A stretch of 64,000 nucleotides of DNA, taken from NCBI RefSeq assembly GCF_001514495.1, contig NZ_BCNM01000011.1, forward strand, positions 124,001 to 188,000, given 5' to 3'. This stretch comes from Paenibacillus pabuli NBRC 13638. Its GTDB lineage: Bacteria; Bacillota; Bacilli; Paenibacillales; Paenibacillaceae. The notes beneath the pieces were generated by a model. It was not told the DNA's origin. It ran no database searches and worked only from the letters and a program-made list of their open reading frames with translations. How positions within the stretch are numbered: position 1 is the stretch's first letter; the number at the start of each line of letters is the position of its first letter. Below are positions 39,212 to 48,999 of this stretch, piece by piece. Both the position numbers and the translations under genes were made by a program.

Positions 39212-40201
39212 ATGAAATGGTTGCTCAGCGGTCTGCTTGTTCTTAGTTTGCTTATTTTGTCGGCATGCGGTCAGAATAATTCGGAGAGTGCCAAGCTGGT
39301 GGAAGGTAAAGTGAATGTGATCACGAGCTTCTATCCTGTCTATGCATTTACGGCGACAATTGGCGGGGAAGATGCGAATGTCATTAATTTACTGCCAACA
39401 GGTGTAGAACCACATGACTGGACGCCGAAGAGCCAAGACATTGTGAATACATCCAAAGCCCAGTTGTTCCTATACAATGGTGCAGGTCTGGAAGGATGGG
39501 TTCCCAACTTCCTAAAGTCACTGAATAGCGATACCCAAGTGAAGTCAGTTGCTGTAAGTGAAGGGGTTACTCTATTGACTGCTGAAGGTGATGATGGACA
39601 TGGTCATGGTGAAGAAGAGGTCGATGATCATAGTGATGAACATGCAGATGAAGCCAATGCAGGAGATATAGCAGACCATCATGTGGACCCCCATACATGG
39701 GTAAGTCCGAAATCGGCAATGGTGATGGCTGAGAATATCAAGAACAGCCTGGTTGAAGTAGACCCTGCACATAAAGAAGGATATGAACAACGCTACAAAG
39801 AGCTGCGGGGCAAGCTGGAAACACTGGATCAGCACTTTACAGACGAATTGTCGAGCTTACCCAATAAGGAAATTGTCGTATCACACCAAGCGTTTGGATA
39901 CCTTGCACGTGATTATGGATTGACTCAGCATGCCATTATGGGGCTTTCTCCAGATGCGGAGCCCACAGGTCAAGATATTGTGAACTTGGCCAAGTTGGTG
40001 AAGGATGAAGGGATTAAATACATTTTCTTCGAAGAGCTGGTATCTGACAAACTGGCAAAAACCCTTGCGAATGAAGCGGGTGTAGAGACAATGGTTCTGA
40101 ATCCGGTAGAAGGTTTAACCAAAGAACAGGCTGCCAACGGGGATGATTATTTCACCCTGATGGAGAAAAATTTGCAAAATCTGCTGATCGCATTAAAATA
40201 A
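39212..40201 (+). CDS. znuA: Zinc ABC transporter substrate-binding lipoprotein ZnuA
   Basis: About 329 residues. A lipoprotein signal peptide with lipobox LSACG (near residue 18) is followed by a cluster A-1 metal-binding protein fold (NVITSFYPVYAFT, LLPTGVEPHDWTPK). A His/Asp/Glu-rich loop, GHGHGEEEVDDHSDEH, lies at about residues 130-145, typical of zinc-specific members. The ligands DPHTWVSP and FEELVSD are in place. ATG 39212 puts the signal peptide at the start, with AGAAGG close by; a GTG at 39143 also has a CGGAG site. It leads the operon znuA-znuC-znuB-ccdA. Confidence 0.93.
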   Translation: MKWLLSGLLVLSLLILSACGQNNSESAKLVEGKVNVITSFYPVYAFTATIGGEDANVINLLPTGVEPHDWTPKSQDIVNTSKAQLFLYNGAGLEGWVPNFLKSLNSDTQVKSVAVSEGVTLLTAEGDDGHGHGEEEVDDHSDEHADEANAGDIADHHVDPHTWVSPKSAMVMAENIKNSLVEVDPAHKEGYEQRYKELRGKLETLDQHFTDELSSLPNKEIVVSHQAFGYLARDYGLTQHAIMGLSPDAEPTGQDIVNLAKLVKDEGIKYIFFEELVSDKLAKTLANEAGVETMVLNPVEGLTKEQAANGDDYFTLMEKNLQNLLIALK

Positions 40202-40221
40202 GATAGACCGAAGGATTCGCC

Positions 40222-41016
40222 ATGCAATCCTTATATATAATGAAGGGCGGCTTTGCCATGCAGCAAATCATGCCATTGTGTCATGATCCAATTATAGAGA
40301 TCGAGAAACTATCCTTTTCCTACGGTGACCAGCGGGTGATTGAAAATCTTGATTTTATGGTTCAGGAAAGGGATTTTGTCGGGATTATCGGTTCAAACGG
40401 AGCAGGCAAAACGACATTACTGCGGATGCTGGTTGGACTGTTGCCTCCAGCCGAGGGAGATATCAAGCTATTCGGACAGTCGATCCGTCGATTCAAGGAT
40501 TGGGAACGGATTGGTTATGTTCCGCAAAAGAACGCTTTTAACCCATTATTCCCTGCGACGGTACGGGAAGTCGTGATGTCCGGCTTGTACAATAACAAAA
40601 ATATGTTTCGCCGAATGTCCCGTAAATGTCAGCAGCAGTGCACCGATGCCCTGCAAGTGATGCGGATTGAGGATCTGGCGAACAAACGGATCGGACAACT
40701 GTCCGGCGGACAGCAGCAGCGTGTGTTTTTGGCACGGGCGCTTATTAATCATCCTGATCTGCTGATTCTGGACGAACCGACGGTGGGCATTGATGCCGAA
40801 TCCCAGGCAAGCTTTTTTGAACTGATTACCCATATGCATGAACATCATCGGATGACATTCCTGATGGTATCACATGATATGGACCGGATGGAGAGTTACC
40901 TTGGTGCCAAAGCAGCAGTGACGAACGGGAAAATTCATTTCCATGTCCGTCATTCCCATGAGGTGGAGGATTGTGCTGAGACGAATTTGCAGCATACCAC
41001 CACCCAGGTGCGTTAG
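40222..41016 (+). CDS. znuC: Zinc ABC transporter ATPase ZnuC
   Basis: 264 residues. Walker A GSNGAGKTTLL, signature LSGGQQQR and Walker B LLILDEPTVGID are all intact, followed by SHD in the switch region. ATG 40222 with GAAGGA six bases upstream is preferred; ATG 40258 would also work. It drives zinc import with ZnuB and ZnuA. About 20 bases separate it from znuA. Confidence 0.93.
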   Translation: MQSLYIMKGGFAMQQIMPLCHDPIIEIEKLSFSYGDQRVIENLDFMVQERDFVGIIGSNGAGKTTLLRMLVGLLPPAEGDIKLFGQSIRRFKDWERIGYVPQKNAFNPLFPATVREVVMSGLYNNKNMFRRMSRKCQQQCTDALQVMRIEDLANKRIGQLSGGQQQRVFLARALINHPDLLILDEPTVGIDAESQASFFELITHMHEHHRMTFLMVSHDMDRMESYLGAKAAVTNGKIHFHVRHSHEVEDCAETNLQHTTTQVR

Positions 41017-41066
41017 ACGAGAGTGCGCAACCAGATTAGAGCAAGGCCGAAGGAGTCGTGTGTGTT

Positions 41067-41870
41067 TTGGAAATTTTAATGAGTGATTTTTTTCAGCGGG
41101 CGCTGGCAGGGGGATTGCTAATCGGCATCACCGCACCCCTGATCGGATTGTTTCTGGTGCTGCGACGTTTATCCATGATCGGGGACACCCTGTCTCATGT
41201 GACGATTGCCGGAGTTGCCCTCGGATTCCTGATTGAAGTATATCCGATTGCGGTGGGGCTTATTTTTGCCGTGCTCGCTTCATTTGCCATCGAGAAACTT
41301 CGTAAGGCGTATAAAAGTTACGCCGAATTATCGATTGCCATCATCATGTCCGGTGGAGTTGCGTTGGCTTCGTTGTTCTTTACGCTGGGCAAAGGATATA
41401 ATACAGATGTTATGAGTTACCTGTTTGGCAGTATTTACACACTAGACTCCACGGATTTGAAGCTGGTTGGTGTGGTCACGCTGATCGTGGTCATCGTCGT
41501 AGCGCTGTTACATAAAGAGTTTTTCCTGCTCAGCTTTGAGGAAGATGCCGCAGCGGTTACCGGATTGCCTGTTAAACTGCTGAATATGCTGATTACCGTA
41601 ATGACAGCACTTGTCATTAGTACGGCGATTAAAATTGTGGGTGCATTGCTGGTATCGGCATTGCTGACCATTCCGGTAGCTGTAAGCTTGCTCATGGCAC
41701 GGAGTTTCAAATCGGCAATTATATTGTCCGTGGTTATTGGGGAAATCGCAGTGGTCATTGGACTGGTTGTGGCCGGGATCTGGAACCTTGCACCGGGAGC
41801 GACGATTGTACTTTTGCTTATCATGATGCTGATTCTTACGATGATTGGAAAAAAAGGGTTCCGAGCCTGA
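41067..41870 (+). CDS. znuB: Zinc ABC transporter permease ZnuB
   Basis: About 267 residues, ABC-3 family with about eight membrane segments. GLFLVLRRLSMIGDTLSHVT is the family hallmark, followed by GVALASLFFTLGKGYNTDVM. The start is uncertain: TTG 41067 is 11 bases past AGGAG, GTG 41058 is only two past it, and ATG 41079 is also possible. It completes the zinc importer. The ccdA gene follows about 50 bases later on the same strand with its own ribosome site. Confidence 0.9.
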   Translation: MEILMSDFFQRALAGGLLIGITAPLIGLFLVLRRLSMIGDTLSHVTIAGVALGFLIEVYPIAVGLIFAVLASFAIEKLRKAYKSYAELSIAIIMSGGVALASLFFTLGKGYNTDVMSYLFGSIYTLDSTDLKLVGVVTLIVVIVVALLHKEFFLLSFEEDAAAVTGLPVKLLNMLITVMTALVISTAIKIVGALLVSALLTIPVAVSLLMARSFKSAIILSVVIGEIAVVIGLVVAGIWNLAPGATIVLLLIMMLILTMIGKKGFRA

Positions 41871-41917
41871 GTCTGAACATGAGCAAGTGAGCCCCAGGGA
41901 AGGGAGATATCCGCTTC

Positions 41918-42631
41918 ATGCCTGATGTTAATGTATGGCTGGCTTTTGTAGCAGGATTAGCTTCGTTTATATCGCCATGCTGTCTTCCGTTGTATCCTTC
42001 GTACCTCTCTTACATTACAGGCATGACGGTACAACGGTTGAAGGATGAACGCAATCAGCGTGAAGTTCGTTTCAAGACATTGACTCATACGCTGGCGTTT
42101 ATTTTGGGCTTCTCGGCTGTGTTTTATTCGCTGGGCCTGGGAGCCGGGTTGTTTGGTCAATTTTTTAATGATAACCGTGATCTCATTCGTCAATTATCCG
42201 CGATCCTGATTATGTTAATGGGTTTATTCTTGCTTGGTTTGTTCAAACCGCAGTTTCTGATGAAAGAGCGCAAGATGGATATGAAATGGAAGCCAGCGGG
42301 TTACTTGGGCTCGTTTATATTTGGCATTGGTTTCTCAGCAGGCTGGTCACCCTGTATTGGACCCATCCTGACCGCTATTATCGCGATGGCTGCGAGTGAG
42401 CCGACGACCTGGTTGGCATTGATTACGGGCTACACGGCCGGATTTGCATTACCTTTTTTCATACTGGCCTTTTTCATCGGATCTACACGATGGATTTTGA
42501 GATACTCCAATATCATGATGAAGGTTGGGGGCGCATTAATGCTGTTCCTCGGTGTACTGTTATTTACGGATCAGATGACCAAAATTACGATCTGGCTGCA
42601 GCAAATTACCCCTGATTGGATGATTATCTAA
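41918..42631 (+). CDS. ccdA: Cytochrome c biogenesis/thiol transport protein CcdA
   Basis: 237 residues, six membrane segments. The paired cysteine motifs are SPCCLPLYPSYLSY near residue 20 and SAGWSPCIGPILTAI near 142, the redox pair that carries electrons across the membrane. It supplies reductant to extracytoplasmic thioredoxin-like proteins for cytochrome c maturation and spore synthesis. No ResA or Ccs partner genes are next to it; instead it follows znuB. GGGAAGGGAG is the ribosome site. Confidence 0.9.
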   Translation: MPDVNVWLAFVAGLASFISPCCLPLYPSYLSYITGMTVQRLKDERNQREVRFKTLTHTLAFILGFSAVFYSLGLGAGLFGQFFNDNRDLIRQLSAILIMLMGLFLLGLFKPQFLMKERKMDMKWKPAGYLGSFIFGIGFSAGWSPCIGPILTAIIAMAASEPTTWLALITGYTAGFALPFFILAFFIGSTRWILRYSNIMMKVGGALMLFLGVLLFTDQMTKITIWLQQITPDWMII

Positions 42632-42663
42632 ACTGGGAATTTTCATCCCTCATCTAAATAAGT

Positions 42664-42717
42664 AAAAAGCAGGCTGCATGCCCCAGACCATTCTGGCTCA
42701 TGTAACCTGCTTTTTTA
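42664..42717. terminator. Bidirectional terminator between ccdA and splB
   Basis: AAAAAGCAGG and CCTGCTTTTTT are the outer arms, with CATG/CATG and CCAGA/TCTGG stems inside. It ends both convergent units. Confidence 0.85.
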
Positions 42718-42761
42718 ATCAGACCCTGTTTGGCAGTCCATATGTTCTATGCATTTATGTT

Positions 42762-43832
42762 TTAAGTGAAGTAATCAATGTTGGCCAGTGGGAAATGCTC
42801 GAAAATCCGTTCGGTAATGAATTCCCGCAAGGCATCCTGCTGGTCATCCTTATACACATATTTATACTGGCCCCAGCGGCCCCATTTCATTTTGCGCTTT
42901 TCGATATCCATCTCAAGCTTGGTTTTGGGGTAACGTTTCTCAATGGTGGCTTTTGCTGTTTTGGTAAAACGATGCTGGATCATCTCAAAGGTTAAATCCT
43001 TGGTGGCTTCTTCAGGAAGTGTATCGGCAAGCTTTTGTAAAAGCTCGCTATATCCTTCTTCCCACCCGTCGTACCACATAATTGGGGCAATAATGAATCC
43101 GAGCGGATAACCGGCATGAGCTATTTTGCCTGCGGCTTCTATACGTTCTTCAAACCGTGAGGTGGCTGGCTCAAAATTTTTGATCACATAATCGGAATTC
43201 ACACTGAAACGGATACGCGTGTGTCCGTTATGCTTGATGTTTAATAAAGGCTCTACATGATGATATTTGGTTACAAAACGAAGTCGCCCGTGTTCCTCTT
43301 CCGCCATAAAACGAATCAGGTCACCAAGGTTTCCCGTAATATGCTCCAGGCCTACCGGATCGGATGTACACGCCGCTTCGAAACGAGTGAGTTCAGGTGC
43401 ACGTTCCTCGATGTATCCTTTGGCTGCCTGAATGATCTCTTCCGTGTTCACATAGACACGGACATAAGGTTTGGCCCCGAGCGTCGTTTGCAGATAACAA
43501 TAATGACAGTGGCCCATACAGCCTGTGGAGATGGGAATCGCGTATTCGGCTGATGGCTTCGATTGGTCAAACTTGAGTGTTTTACGTACACCAACGACAA
43601 GGGTTCGTTTGGCCATCCGGTACTTTTCCTGTTCCGTTTCACCGGGGAGATTGGTAATTCGATTATGAGATGTTGTCATTTGATATGGAATATCCCTCGA
43701 GGTAACCCATTCCATAATCCGTTTGCCTTTCTCATATTCCAGCGCTCCGGGTTCAAAGTACACCAAATCGGGAATAAAGGGTTTAGTGCCTTTTGTTTTG
43801 CGAACGGGTGGATGCGCTACACTTGTACTCAC
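42762..43832 (-). CDS. splB: Spore photoproduct lyase SplB
   Basis: 356 residues. A radical SAM CX3CX2C motif lies in STGCMGHCHYCYLQTTLG (Cys105, 109, 112), and the conserved catalytic Cys155 is in FEAACTSDPVGLEH. With the YFEPGALEY N terminus it matches SplB of Bacillus closely. The enzyme reverses thymine dimers of the spore-photoproduct type at germination using S-adenosylmethionine. GTG 43832 is chosen for AAAGGAGTGA four bases upstream; a longer frame to 43859 is unlikely. It is divergent from mntR, with ~230 bases between. Confidence 0.93.
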   Translation of the reverse strand: MSTSVAHPPVRKTKGTKPFIPDLVYFEPGALEYEKGKRIMEWVTSRDIPYQMTTSHNRITNLPGETEQEKYRMAKRTLVVGVRKTLKFDQSKPSAEYAIPISTGCMGHCHYCYLQTTLGAKPYVRVYVNTEEIIQAAKGYIEERAPELTRFEAACTSDPVGLEHITGNLGDLIRFMAEEEHGRLRFVTKYHHVEPLLNIKHNGHTRIRFSVNSDYVIKNFEPATSRFEERIEAAGKIAHAGYPLGFIIAPIMWYDGWEEGYSELLQKLADTLPEEATKDLTFEMIQHRFTKTAKATIEKRYPKTKLEMDIEKRKMKWGRWGQYKYVYKDDQQDALREFITERIFEHFPLANIDYFT

Positions 43833-44061
43833 GAAATCACTCCTTTCATTACGGAACATTGCTTAGTTTGCCTCGTTTGCAGATAAGTCAGCCTTGCCAA
43901 TACTTGCGTTAAGGAATGCCTGCTAAATAATGAGTAGTGCTTGATACAGTAAAAGGTGAAGGAACGGTGCAGGACTTGCCAATGCATATTGATAACATGT
44001 ATCATTATAAGATAGGGACCAGGCAAGAATATTGTCGGTCAGAGAGAAGAGAGGGAAGCAG

Positions 44062-44490
44062 ATGCCAACGCCCAGTATGGAAGATTATTTGGAGCGTATA
44101 TACAAATTAATTGATGAAAAGGGCTATGCTCGTGTGTCTGATATAGCTGAAGGTTTGGAAGTGCATCCTTCATCAGTGACGAAGATGATCCAAAAGCTGG
44201 ACAAAGACGAGTACCTGATCTATGAAAAGTACCGCGGGCTGGTGCTTACGCCAAAAGGCAAAAAGATGGGCAAACGTTTGATGGAGCGCCATCATCTGCT
44301 TGAACAATTTTTGACGACAATTGGTGTTCAGGAGGAAAATATTTACCAGGATGTTGAAGGGATTGAACACCATCTCAGTTGGGATTCCATTACCTGTATC
44401 GAGTCTTTGGTTGAATACTTCCGCCAGGATGAAAGTCGATTACGCGATCTGAAAAGTATTCAGGATGTCATGAGCAATACGGAATCCTAG
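44062..44490 (+). CDS. mntR: Manganese transport regulator MntR
   Basis: 142 residues, exactly the B. subtilis length. All six metal ligands are present at the same numbers: Asp8, Glu11, His77, Glu99, Glu102 and His103. The winged helix ([21 protein letters not shown]) and dimer domain complete the DtxR fold. With manganese bound it represses uptake genes; no mnt transporter is in this window. ATG 44062 follows GAGAGGGA; a longer frame from 44032 is less likely. It stands at the head of the conserved yqh block. Confidence 0.95.
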   Translation: MPTPSMEDYLERIYKLIDEKGYARVSDIAEGLEVHPSSVTKMIQKLDKDEYLIYEKYRGLVLTPKGKKMGKRLMERHHLLEQFLTTIGVQEENIYQDVEGIEHHLSWDSITCIESLVEYFRQDESRLRDLKSIQDVMSNTES

Positions 44491-44542
44491 ACTGATAAGC
44501 CAGATCCTGCTTTGAAAATTGAAATGCTATTTATCCAAAATC

Positions 44543-44597
44543 AGAAGATGTTTCTCGCCATGAAAAGGGCAGGGAAGCATCTTTTTGCTTTTTTTGT
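44543..44597 (+). terminator. Terminator of mntR
   Basis: AAGATG and CATCTT arms with inner TTC/GAA and CC/GG pairs are followed by a T-rich run ending in seven T. Confidence 0.7.
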
Positions 44598-44699
44598 CCA
44601 AAATTTGGTGATAAATTCGCAACTAAACAAACCGTTGAAGCGTCTATTAAACTAGCAGAATTTGCCGCGAATTTATAATTATTTTGGAGGATTGTACTG

Positions 44700-46298
44700 A
44701 TGAAGTTTCGTAAAGGATTAATGCTGCTGCTTATTTTTGTTTTAGGTTTACAATCAGCAGGTCTGACGGCACAAGCAGCCAGTCAAAAGGAAATTGTCAT
44801 TTATCTGGATGGTCAACGTTTGGAATCGGATGTATCACCTTACATTTTATCGAAAGTCAATGTAACCATGGTGCCCCTTCGGGTCATTAGCGAAGGACTG
44901 GGGGCGTCTGTCCTATGGTCTCAAGCTACGCGCACCGTTACCATCAAGAAATCCGATTCAACCATTACGATGACGAATGGACGCCAGCAGGCAACGGTGG
45001 ATCGTGCGGTAGTGGATCTTGATGCTTCAGTGGAGTTAAAGCAGGGCCGTGTCATGGTGCCGATTCGATTTGTCAGTGAAAATCTTGGAATTCAGGTGAC
45101 CTGGAACCAGTCTGCGCAGACGATAGATCTGACAACAGGGAATGAGCCTAATCCTACTCCTGTTACCCCCGCAGAACCTGGAGGCACAGGAAATACACCG
45201 AATACAGATGAGATGCGAGGAGCCTGGATCTCAACCGTAAACGGAGACTGGCCTTCGTCCGGTGCCAAAGGAAATATAGAGAAACAAAAGCTCGAGTACA
45301 TTCAGCAGCTTGACACGTTAAAAGACATGGGGATTAACGCTGTATTTGTTCAAGTCCGAGCCAATGGGGATGCAATCTATCCATCAAGTCTGGTACCATG
45401 GAACAGTGTTCTTACGGGAACACAGGGGAAAGATCCAGGGTATGATCCACTTGCATTCATGATCGAGGAAGCTCACCAACGTGGCCTTGAATTTCATGCG
45501 TGGTTCAACCCATTCCGCGCAACCAATTCGGCAAGTACTACCGGACTTGCCTCCAATCATGTATCCAAACTCCACCCGGACTGGATCGTGAACGCATCCG
45601 GCAAGTTGTATATTAATCCAGGTATTCCGGAAGCGAGACAGCATATCATTGATTCCATCATGGAAGTGGTTAATCAGTATAATGTTGATGGTGTTCATCT
45701 GGATGACTATTTCTATCCGTCCAATGTCACATTCAATGATGACGCTGCGTTCAATGCGTACAACACATTGAATACAAAAGATCGTGCAGAATGGCGCCGT
45801 GATAATATCAACCAATTCGTCAAGCAGCTCGGAGAGAGCATTCATAACGTGAAATCGGGCGTTGAATATGGAATTAGTCCCTTTGGAGTATGGCGTAACA
45901 AATCGGTTGATTTGACAGGTTCCGATACGAAAGCAGGAGTAACCGCTTATGATAGCATGAATGCAGATGTACGGACGTGGATTAAGCAGGAATGGATCGA
46001 CTATGTTGCCCCACAAGTGTACTGGAGCTTGACACTTAGTGCAGCACGATACGACAAGGTGGTTGACTGGTGGGCCAATGAAGTGGCAAATACGAATGTG
46101 AAATTGTATATCGGTCACTCGCCCTACAAGCTGGGTACACCGGAAATTGGTTGGCAAACATCACAGGAAATTGTGGATCAACTCATATACAATGAAAAAT
46201 ATGATACGGTGAAGGGGGATATCTTCTTCAGTTCACAATACCTGACGAAAAATCCGCTCGGTTTGATCGGCAAACTAAAAGCCTATTATGGACTCTAA
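44700..46298 (+). CDS. Secreted GHL10-type glycoside hydrolase with stalk domain
   Basis: 532 residues. Signal peptide (1-27, ending AQAA), then a copper-amine-oxidase N-terminal-type stalk domain (~30-150, VTMVPLRVISEGLGASVLW and VMVPIRFVSENLGIQV). A Pro/Thr-rich linker follows (~150-168). The catalytic part (MRGAWISTVNGDWPS onward) is a GHL10/DUF187 TIM barrel with GLEFHAWFNPFRA and VDGVHLDDYFYP. The family acts on peptidoglycan- or glycan-type substrates; the exact substrate is unknown. A good GGAGG ribosome site precedes the ATG. It is monocistronic and sits between mntR and the patatin-like gene, where B. subtilis has no such gene. Confidence 0.9.
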   Translation: MKFRKGLMLLLIFVLGLQSAGLTAQAASQKEIVIYLDGQRLESDVSPYILSKVNVTMVPLRVISEGLGASVLWSQATRTVTIKKSDSTITMTNGRQQATVDRAVVDLDASVELKQGRVMVPIRFVSENLGIQVTWNQSAQTIDLTTGNEPNPTPVTPAEPGGTGNTPNTDEMRGAWISTVNGDWPSSGAKGNIEKQKLEYIQQLDTLKDMGINAVFVQVRANGDAIYPSSLVPWNSVLTGTQGKDPGYDPLAFMIEEAHQRGLEFHAWFNPFRATNSASTTGLASNHVSKLHPDWIVNASGKLYINPGIPEARQHIIDSIMEVVNQYNVDGVHLDDYFYPSNVTFNDDAAFNAYNTLNTKDRAEWRRDNINQFVKQLGESIHNVKSGVEYGISPFGVWRNKSVDLTGSDTKAGVTAYDSMNADVRTWIKQEWIDYVAPQVYWSLTLSAARYDKVVDWWANEVANTNVKLYIGHSPYKLGTPEIGWQTSQEIVDQLIYNEKYDTVKGDIFFSSQYLTKNPLGLIGKLKAYYGL

Positions 46299-46382
46299 AA
46301 CAATTTAACGTAATAAGACCAACCCCTATTCTCATACAGTGGCAGTAGTAGCATGGACTGCCTGGAGAACGGGGGTTTTATT

Positions 46383-47384
46383 GTGTTAGTTAACGGGGTA
46401 TTTGAAGGTGGTGGCGTAAAAGGAATTTCGCTCGCAGGTGCAGTGAAAAGTGCTGAGGATCATGGAGTTGAATTCAATCGGGTGGCAGGTACTTCATCCG
46501 GCTCCATCGTAGCGACATTGCTCGCAGCGGGATATTCGGCTGAAGAGATGAAGGGGATTATTGAGAATACCCCGTTTGCCTCGTTGCTGCGGCGTTCTCA
46601 CCTATTTGATATAAGGTGGATCGGACCGGCTGCAAGATTATTTTTGAAGAAAGGACTGTACTCCGGGGAAGCACTGGAATCGTGGATTCGCGATATGCTG
46701 AAAAAAAAAGGGGTGCGGACATTTGCTGATCTGCCTCCAGGCAAGTTGTCAATCATCGCATCAGACATTTCCAATGGCACTATATTAATATTGCCTGACG
46801 ATATCAAGCGCTTTGGTATTGAGCCAGCGAAGCTGGAGGTTGCCAAGGCGGTACGAATGAGCTGCAGTATCCCCTATTTCTTCGATCCGGTAGCGATTCG
46901 CAGATCCCCCCTCCTGTCCAAAGGTTTACGTTTTGCAGACCAGTTTGTCTATATCGTCGATGGGGCCTTATTGAGTAATTTCCCACTCTGGCTGTTCGAC
47001 GGAGAGCGTACAGAACGTGGTGGAGACATTATCCCAGTTGTCGGTTTCAAGATGGTTGGGAAAACGGAGGGAGAGCCAGCACGAATCAAGGGGCCCCTCA
47101 GTATGCTTCAGGCACTGGTGGAAACGATGCTTACTGCCCATGACGAGCGGTATATCGAACAGATTAATCGTTTTCGAACTGTGAAAATCCCCACCCTTGG
47201 TATTAAACCTACGGAATTTAATCTTTCCGTGCAGGACAGCACCGCTTTATATCAATCCGGGGTTACCGCTGGTAATGAATTTTTTAGGGGTTGGAATACC
47301 AAGATCTATGGTGAACAGCTGGACAAACAACGACGAGAGCTAAGAGAGAAACCAGCGGAGAGACCGCCCCTGACCCCTGTATAA
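46383..47384 (+). CDS. Patatin-like phospholipase (YqhO type)
   Basis: About 333 residues. The oxyanion-hole loop FEGGGVKG (residues ~8-14), the nucleophile elbow GTSSG (Ser38) and the catalytic Asp193 in VDGALLSNFP form the complete catalytic dyad of patatin lipases. It probably hydrolyses membrane lipid acyl groups in the cytoplasm. GTG 46383 has GGGGG seven bases upstream and gives a start at the first beta strand; the longer frame from 46353 adds ten residues. It corresponds in position to B. subtilis yqhO, between mntR and yqhQ. Confidence 0.9.
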   Translation: MLVNGVFEGGGVKGISLAGAVKSAEDHGVEFNRVAGTSSGSIVATLLAAGYSAEEMKGIIENTPFASLLRRSHLFDIRWIGPAARLFLKKGLYSGEALESWIRDMLKKKGVRTFADLPPGKLSIIASDISNGTILILPDDIKRFGIEPAKLEVAKAVRMSCSIPYFFDPVAIRRSPLLSKGLRFADQFVYIVDGALLSNFPLWLFDGERTERGGDIIPVVGFKMVGKTEGEPARIKGPLSMLQALVETMLTAHDERYIEQINRFRTVKIPTLGIKPTEFNLSVQDSTALYQSGVTAGNEFFRGWNTKIYGEQLDKQRRELREKPAERPPLTPV

Positions 47385-47391
47385 AAAATAA

Positions 47392-47432
47392 AAAAAAGCA
47401 ATTCTCCACTTGTCGGGAGAATTGCTTTTTTG
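47392..47432. terminator. Bidirectional terminator after the patatin-like gene
   Basis: AAAAGCAATTCTCC pairs perfectly with GGGAGAATTGCTTTT over a seven-base loop, with A and T tracts on both ends. Confidence 0.88.
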
Positions 47433-47454
47433 TGCGTTCAGCTGAAATTCGTAT

Positions 47455-47787
47455 TTAGTGATACTTGGGTACGTCTTCATCGCTTTTACCCTTTTGCCCT
47501 TGAATGACTTGGAAAGGATAATCTTTACGTTTTTTGGAAGAACTGCTGCTTTTTCTGGCACTGGACTGTGCATTAACCTTAGCCATGGTTCGAGCCGATG
47601 GCTTGATCTTCGGTGATGATGTCTTGCGCGCCCAGCGGCGAGGCGGATATTTATATAGCAGGAAAACAACTCCGAACACGATCAGAGGTATCACCAATTG
47701 GGATACACCTTTACTCCACAGACTAGTCAAGATTCCAACAGCAGCCAGTGCGATGAACGTCCAAAATAGGATGGCCTGCTTTTTCAT
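47455..47787 (-). CDS. Small membrane protein, positional equivalent of YqhP
   Basis: About 110 residues. Two membrane segments lie near 8-25 and 30-48, followed by a strongly basic Ser/Lys-rich tail (KYPPRRWARKTSSPKIK and a run of serines). It lacks known motifs. It stands where B. subtilis has yqhP, between yqhO and yqhQ, and is read from the same strand as yqhQ. The start ATG 47787 has AAAGGGTG upstream, inside the end of yqhQ. Function unknown. Confidence 0.75.
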   Translation of the reverse strand: MKKQAILFWTFIALAAVGILTSLWSKGVSQLVIPLIVFGVVFLLYKYPPRRWARKTSSPKIKPSARTMAKVNAQSSARKSSSSSKKRKDYPFQVIQGQKGKSDEDVPKYH

Positions 47788-47792
47788 ATCAT

Positions 47793-48785
47793 TCACCCTT
47801 TCACAGGATCAAATGTTGCAACAGGAACTTCCGAAGTGGCAGATACGTTTGCAAGCTTGGCATCCAATTCACGCATACGGTTAAACGAAGCAATGGATAC
47901 TTCCACCTGTTCATTCGTTGGTTCTTTGGTTGTCAGCAATTGCAGCCACAGCCCCGGGTAACCGAGATAACGAAGGACAGGGACGTCACGTAGTGAGTTG
48001 GTCAACTTCAACAATTCGAACGAAATACCGAGCACTATTGGCAATAACAACAGCCGCTGCCCCATACGTTCCCATAGGTTATCGTATGTGAAGAGCGAGT
48101 ACAAGAATACTCCAATAATGACAGTCAGCATAATAAAACTGCTTCCGCAACGGTAATGCAGACGGCTGTATTTCTGTACATTATCCGGGGTGAGCTCTTC
48201 TCCTGCTTCGTGAGCACTAATGACTTTATGCTCTGCTCCGTGGTATTGGAACAGACGTTTGATCATCGGGGTCTGAGAAATCAACCACAGATAGGCAAGC
48301 AACAGAATCAGCTTAATTCCGCCTTCCAGTAAATTATGCAAAAACTGATTGTCGAATGCATTTTTGAACAGAAAATTCTCAATGACAACGGGCAATAACG
48401 TAAGCACAATTTTACCGAAGAGGAAAGAAAGAATAGCTACAGCGGTGACGCCAATAATCATGCTAAGGCTCCAACCTGAGCCTTCTTTTTCTTTTTGCTT
48501 TGCTTTATCTTCGGGTTCAAGTTCATCATCAGCGTAAGCGTCAGCAGAATAATTGAGATGTTTACTGCCTTTGACACTCGAATCTATAATGCTGACAATC
48601 CCGCGCAGTAGTGGAATCCGCCGCAATTTCATGACCCAGGACTTGTCTTGCTTTGGGACTTCCAGATACGTAATTTCGCCGTCTTTTCTTCGAACAGCAG
48701 TAACGTTGACATGTTTACCGCCGAACATTACGCCCTCAATGACAGCTTGCCCCCCGTAGCTGACAGGCTTGGATTGTTGAGGCAA
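47793..48785 (-). CDS. yqhQ: DUF1385 family membrane protein YqhQ
   Basis: About 330 residues. The N-terminal YGGQAVIEGVMFGGKHVNV signature, several membrane segments and QYHGAEHKVISAHEAGEELT with YSRLHYRCGSSFIML are diagnostic of the family. It carries an extra hydrophilic Glu/Lys-rich segment around residues 90-105. TTG 48785 is preferred since GGAAGGTG is seven bases upstream. Function unknown, perhaps a metal-dependent membrane enzyme given the His cluster. It is divergent from yqhR, a common arrangement. Confidence 0.9.
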   Translation of the reverse strand: MPQQSKPVSYGGQAVIEGVMFGGKHVNVTAVRRKDGEITYLEVPKQDKSWVMKLRRIPLLRGIVSIIDSSVKGSKHLNYSADAYADDELEPEDKAKQKEKEGSGWSLSMIIGVTAVAILSFLFGKIVLTLLPVVIENFLFKNAFDNQFLHNLLEGGIKLILLLAYLWLISQTPMIKRLFQYHGAEHKVISAHEAGEELTPDNVQKYSRLHYRCGSSFIMLTVIIGVFLYSLFTYDNLWERMGQRLLLLPIVLGISFELLKLTNSLRDVPVLRYLGYPGLWLQLLTTKEPTNEQVEVSIASFNRMRELDAKLANVSATSEVPVATFDPVKG

Positions 48786-48999
48786 ATTATTCACCTTCCT
48801 ATTCTGTTCTGGCCTTCAAGGTCGAAGACTGTTTAATAACCCTATTGTATCGAATTTTGAAGGCAATTTCTAGTTTACGAGACAATCCAGAGGTGATGTT
48901 GTTAAGTTTGCCCTGATTTGTACATACTACCCGGTAGAGTTAGGACAAAAATTCGGTTATAACCCCAATGACGCGAACTGAACGTGAAGGAGAATATCA

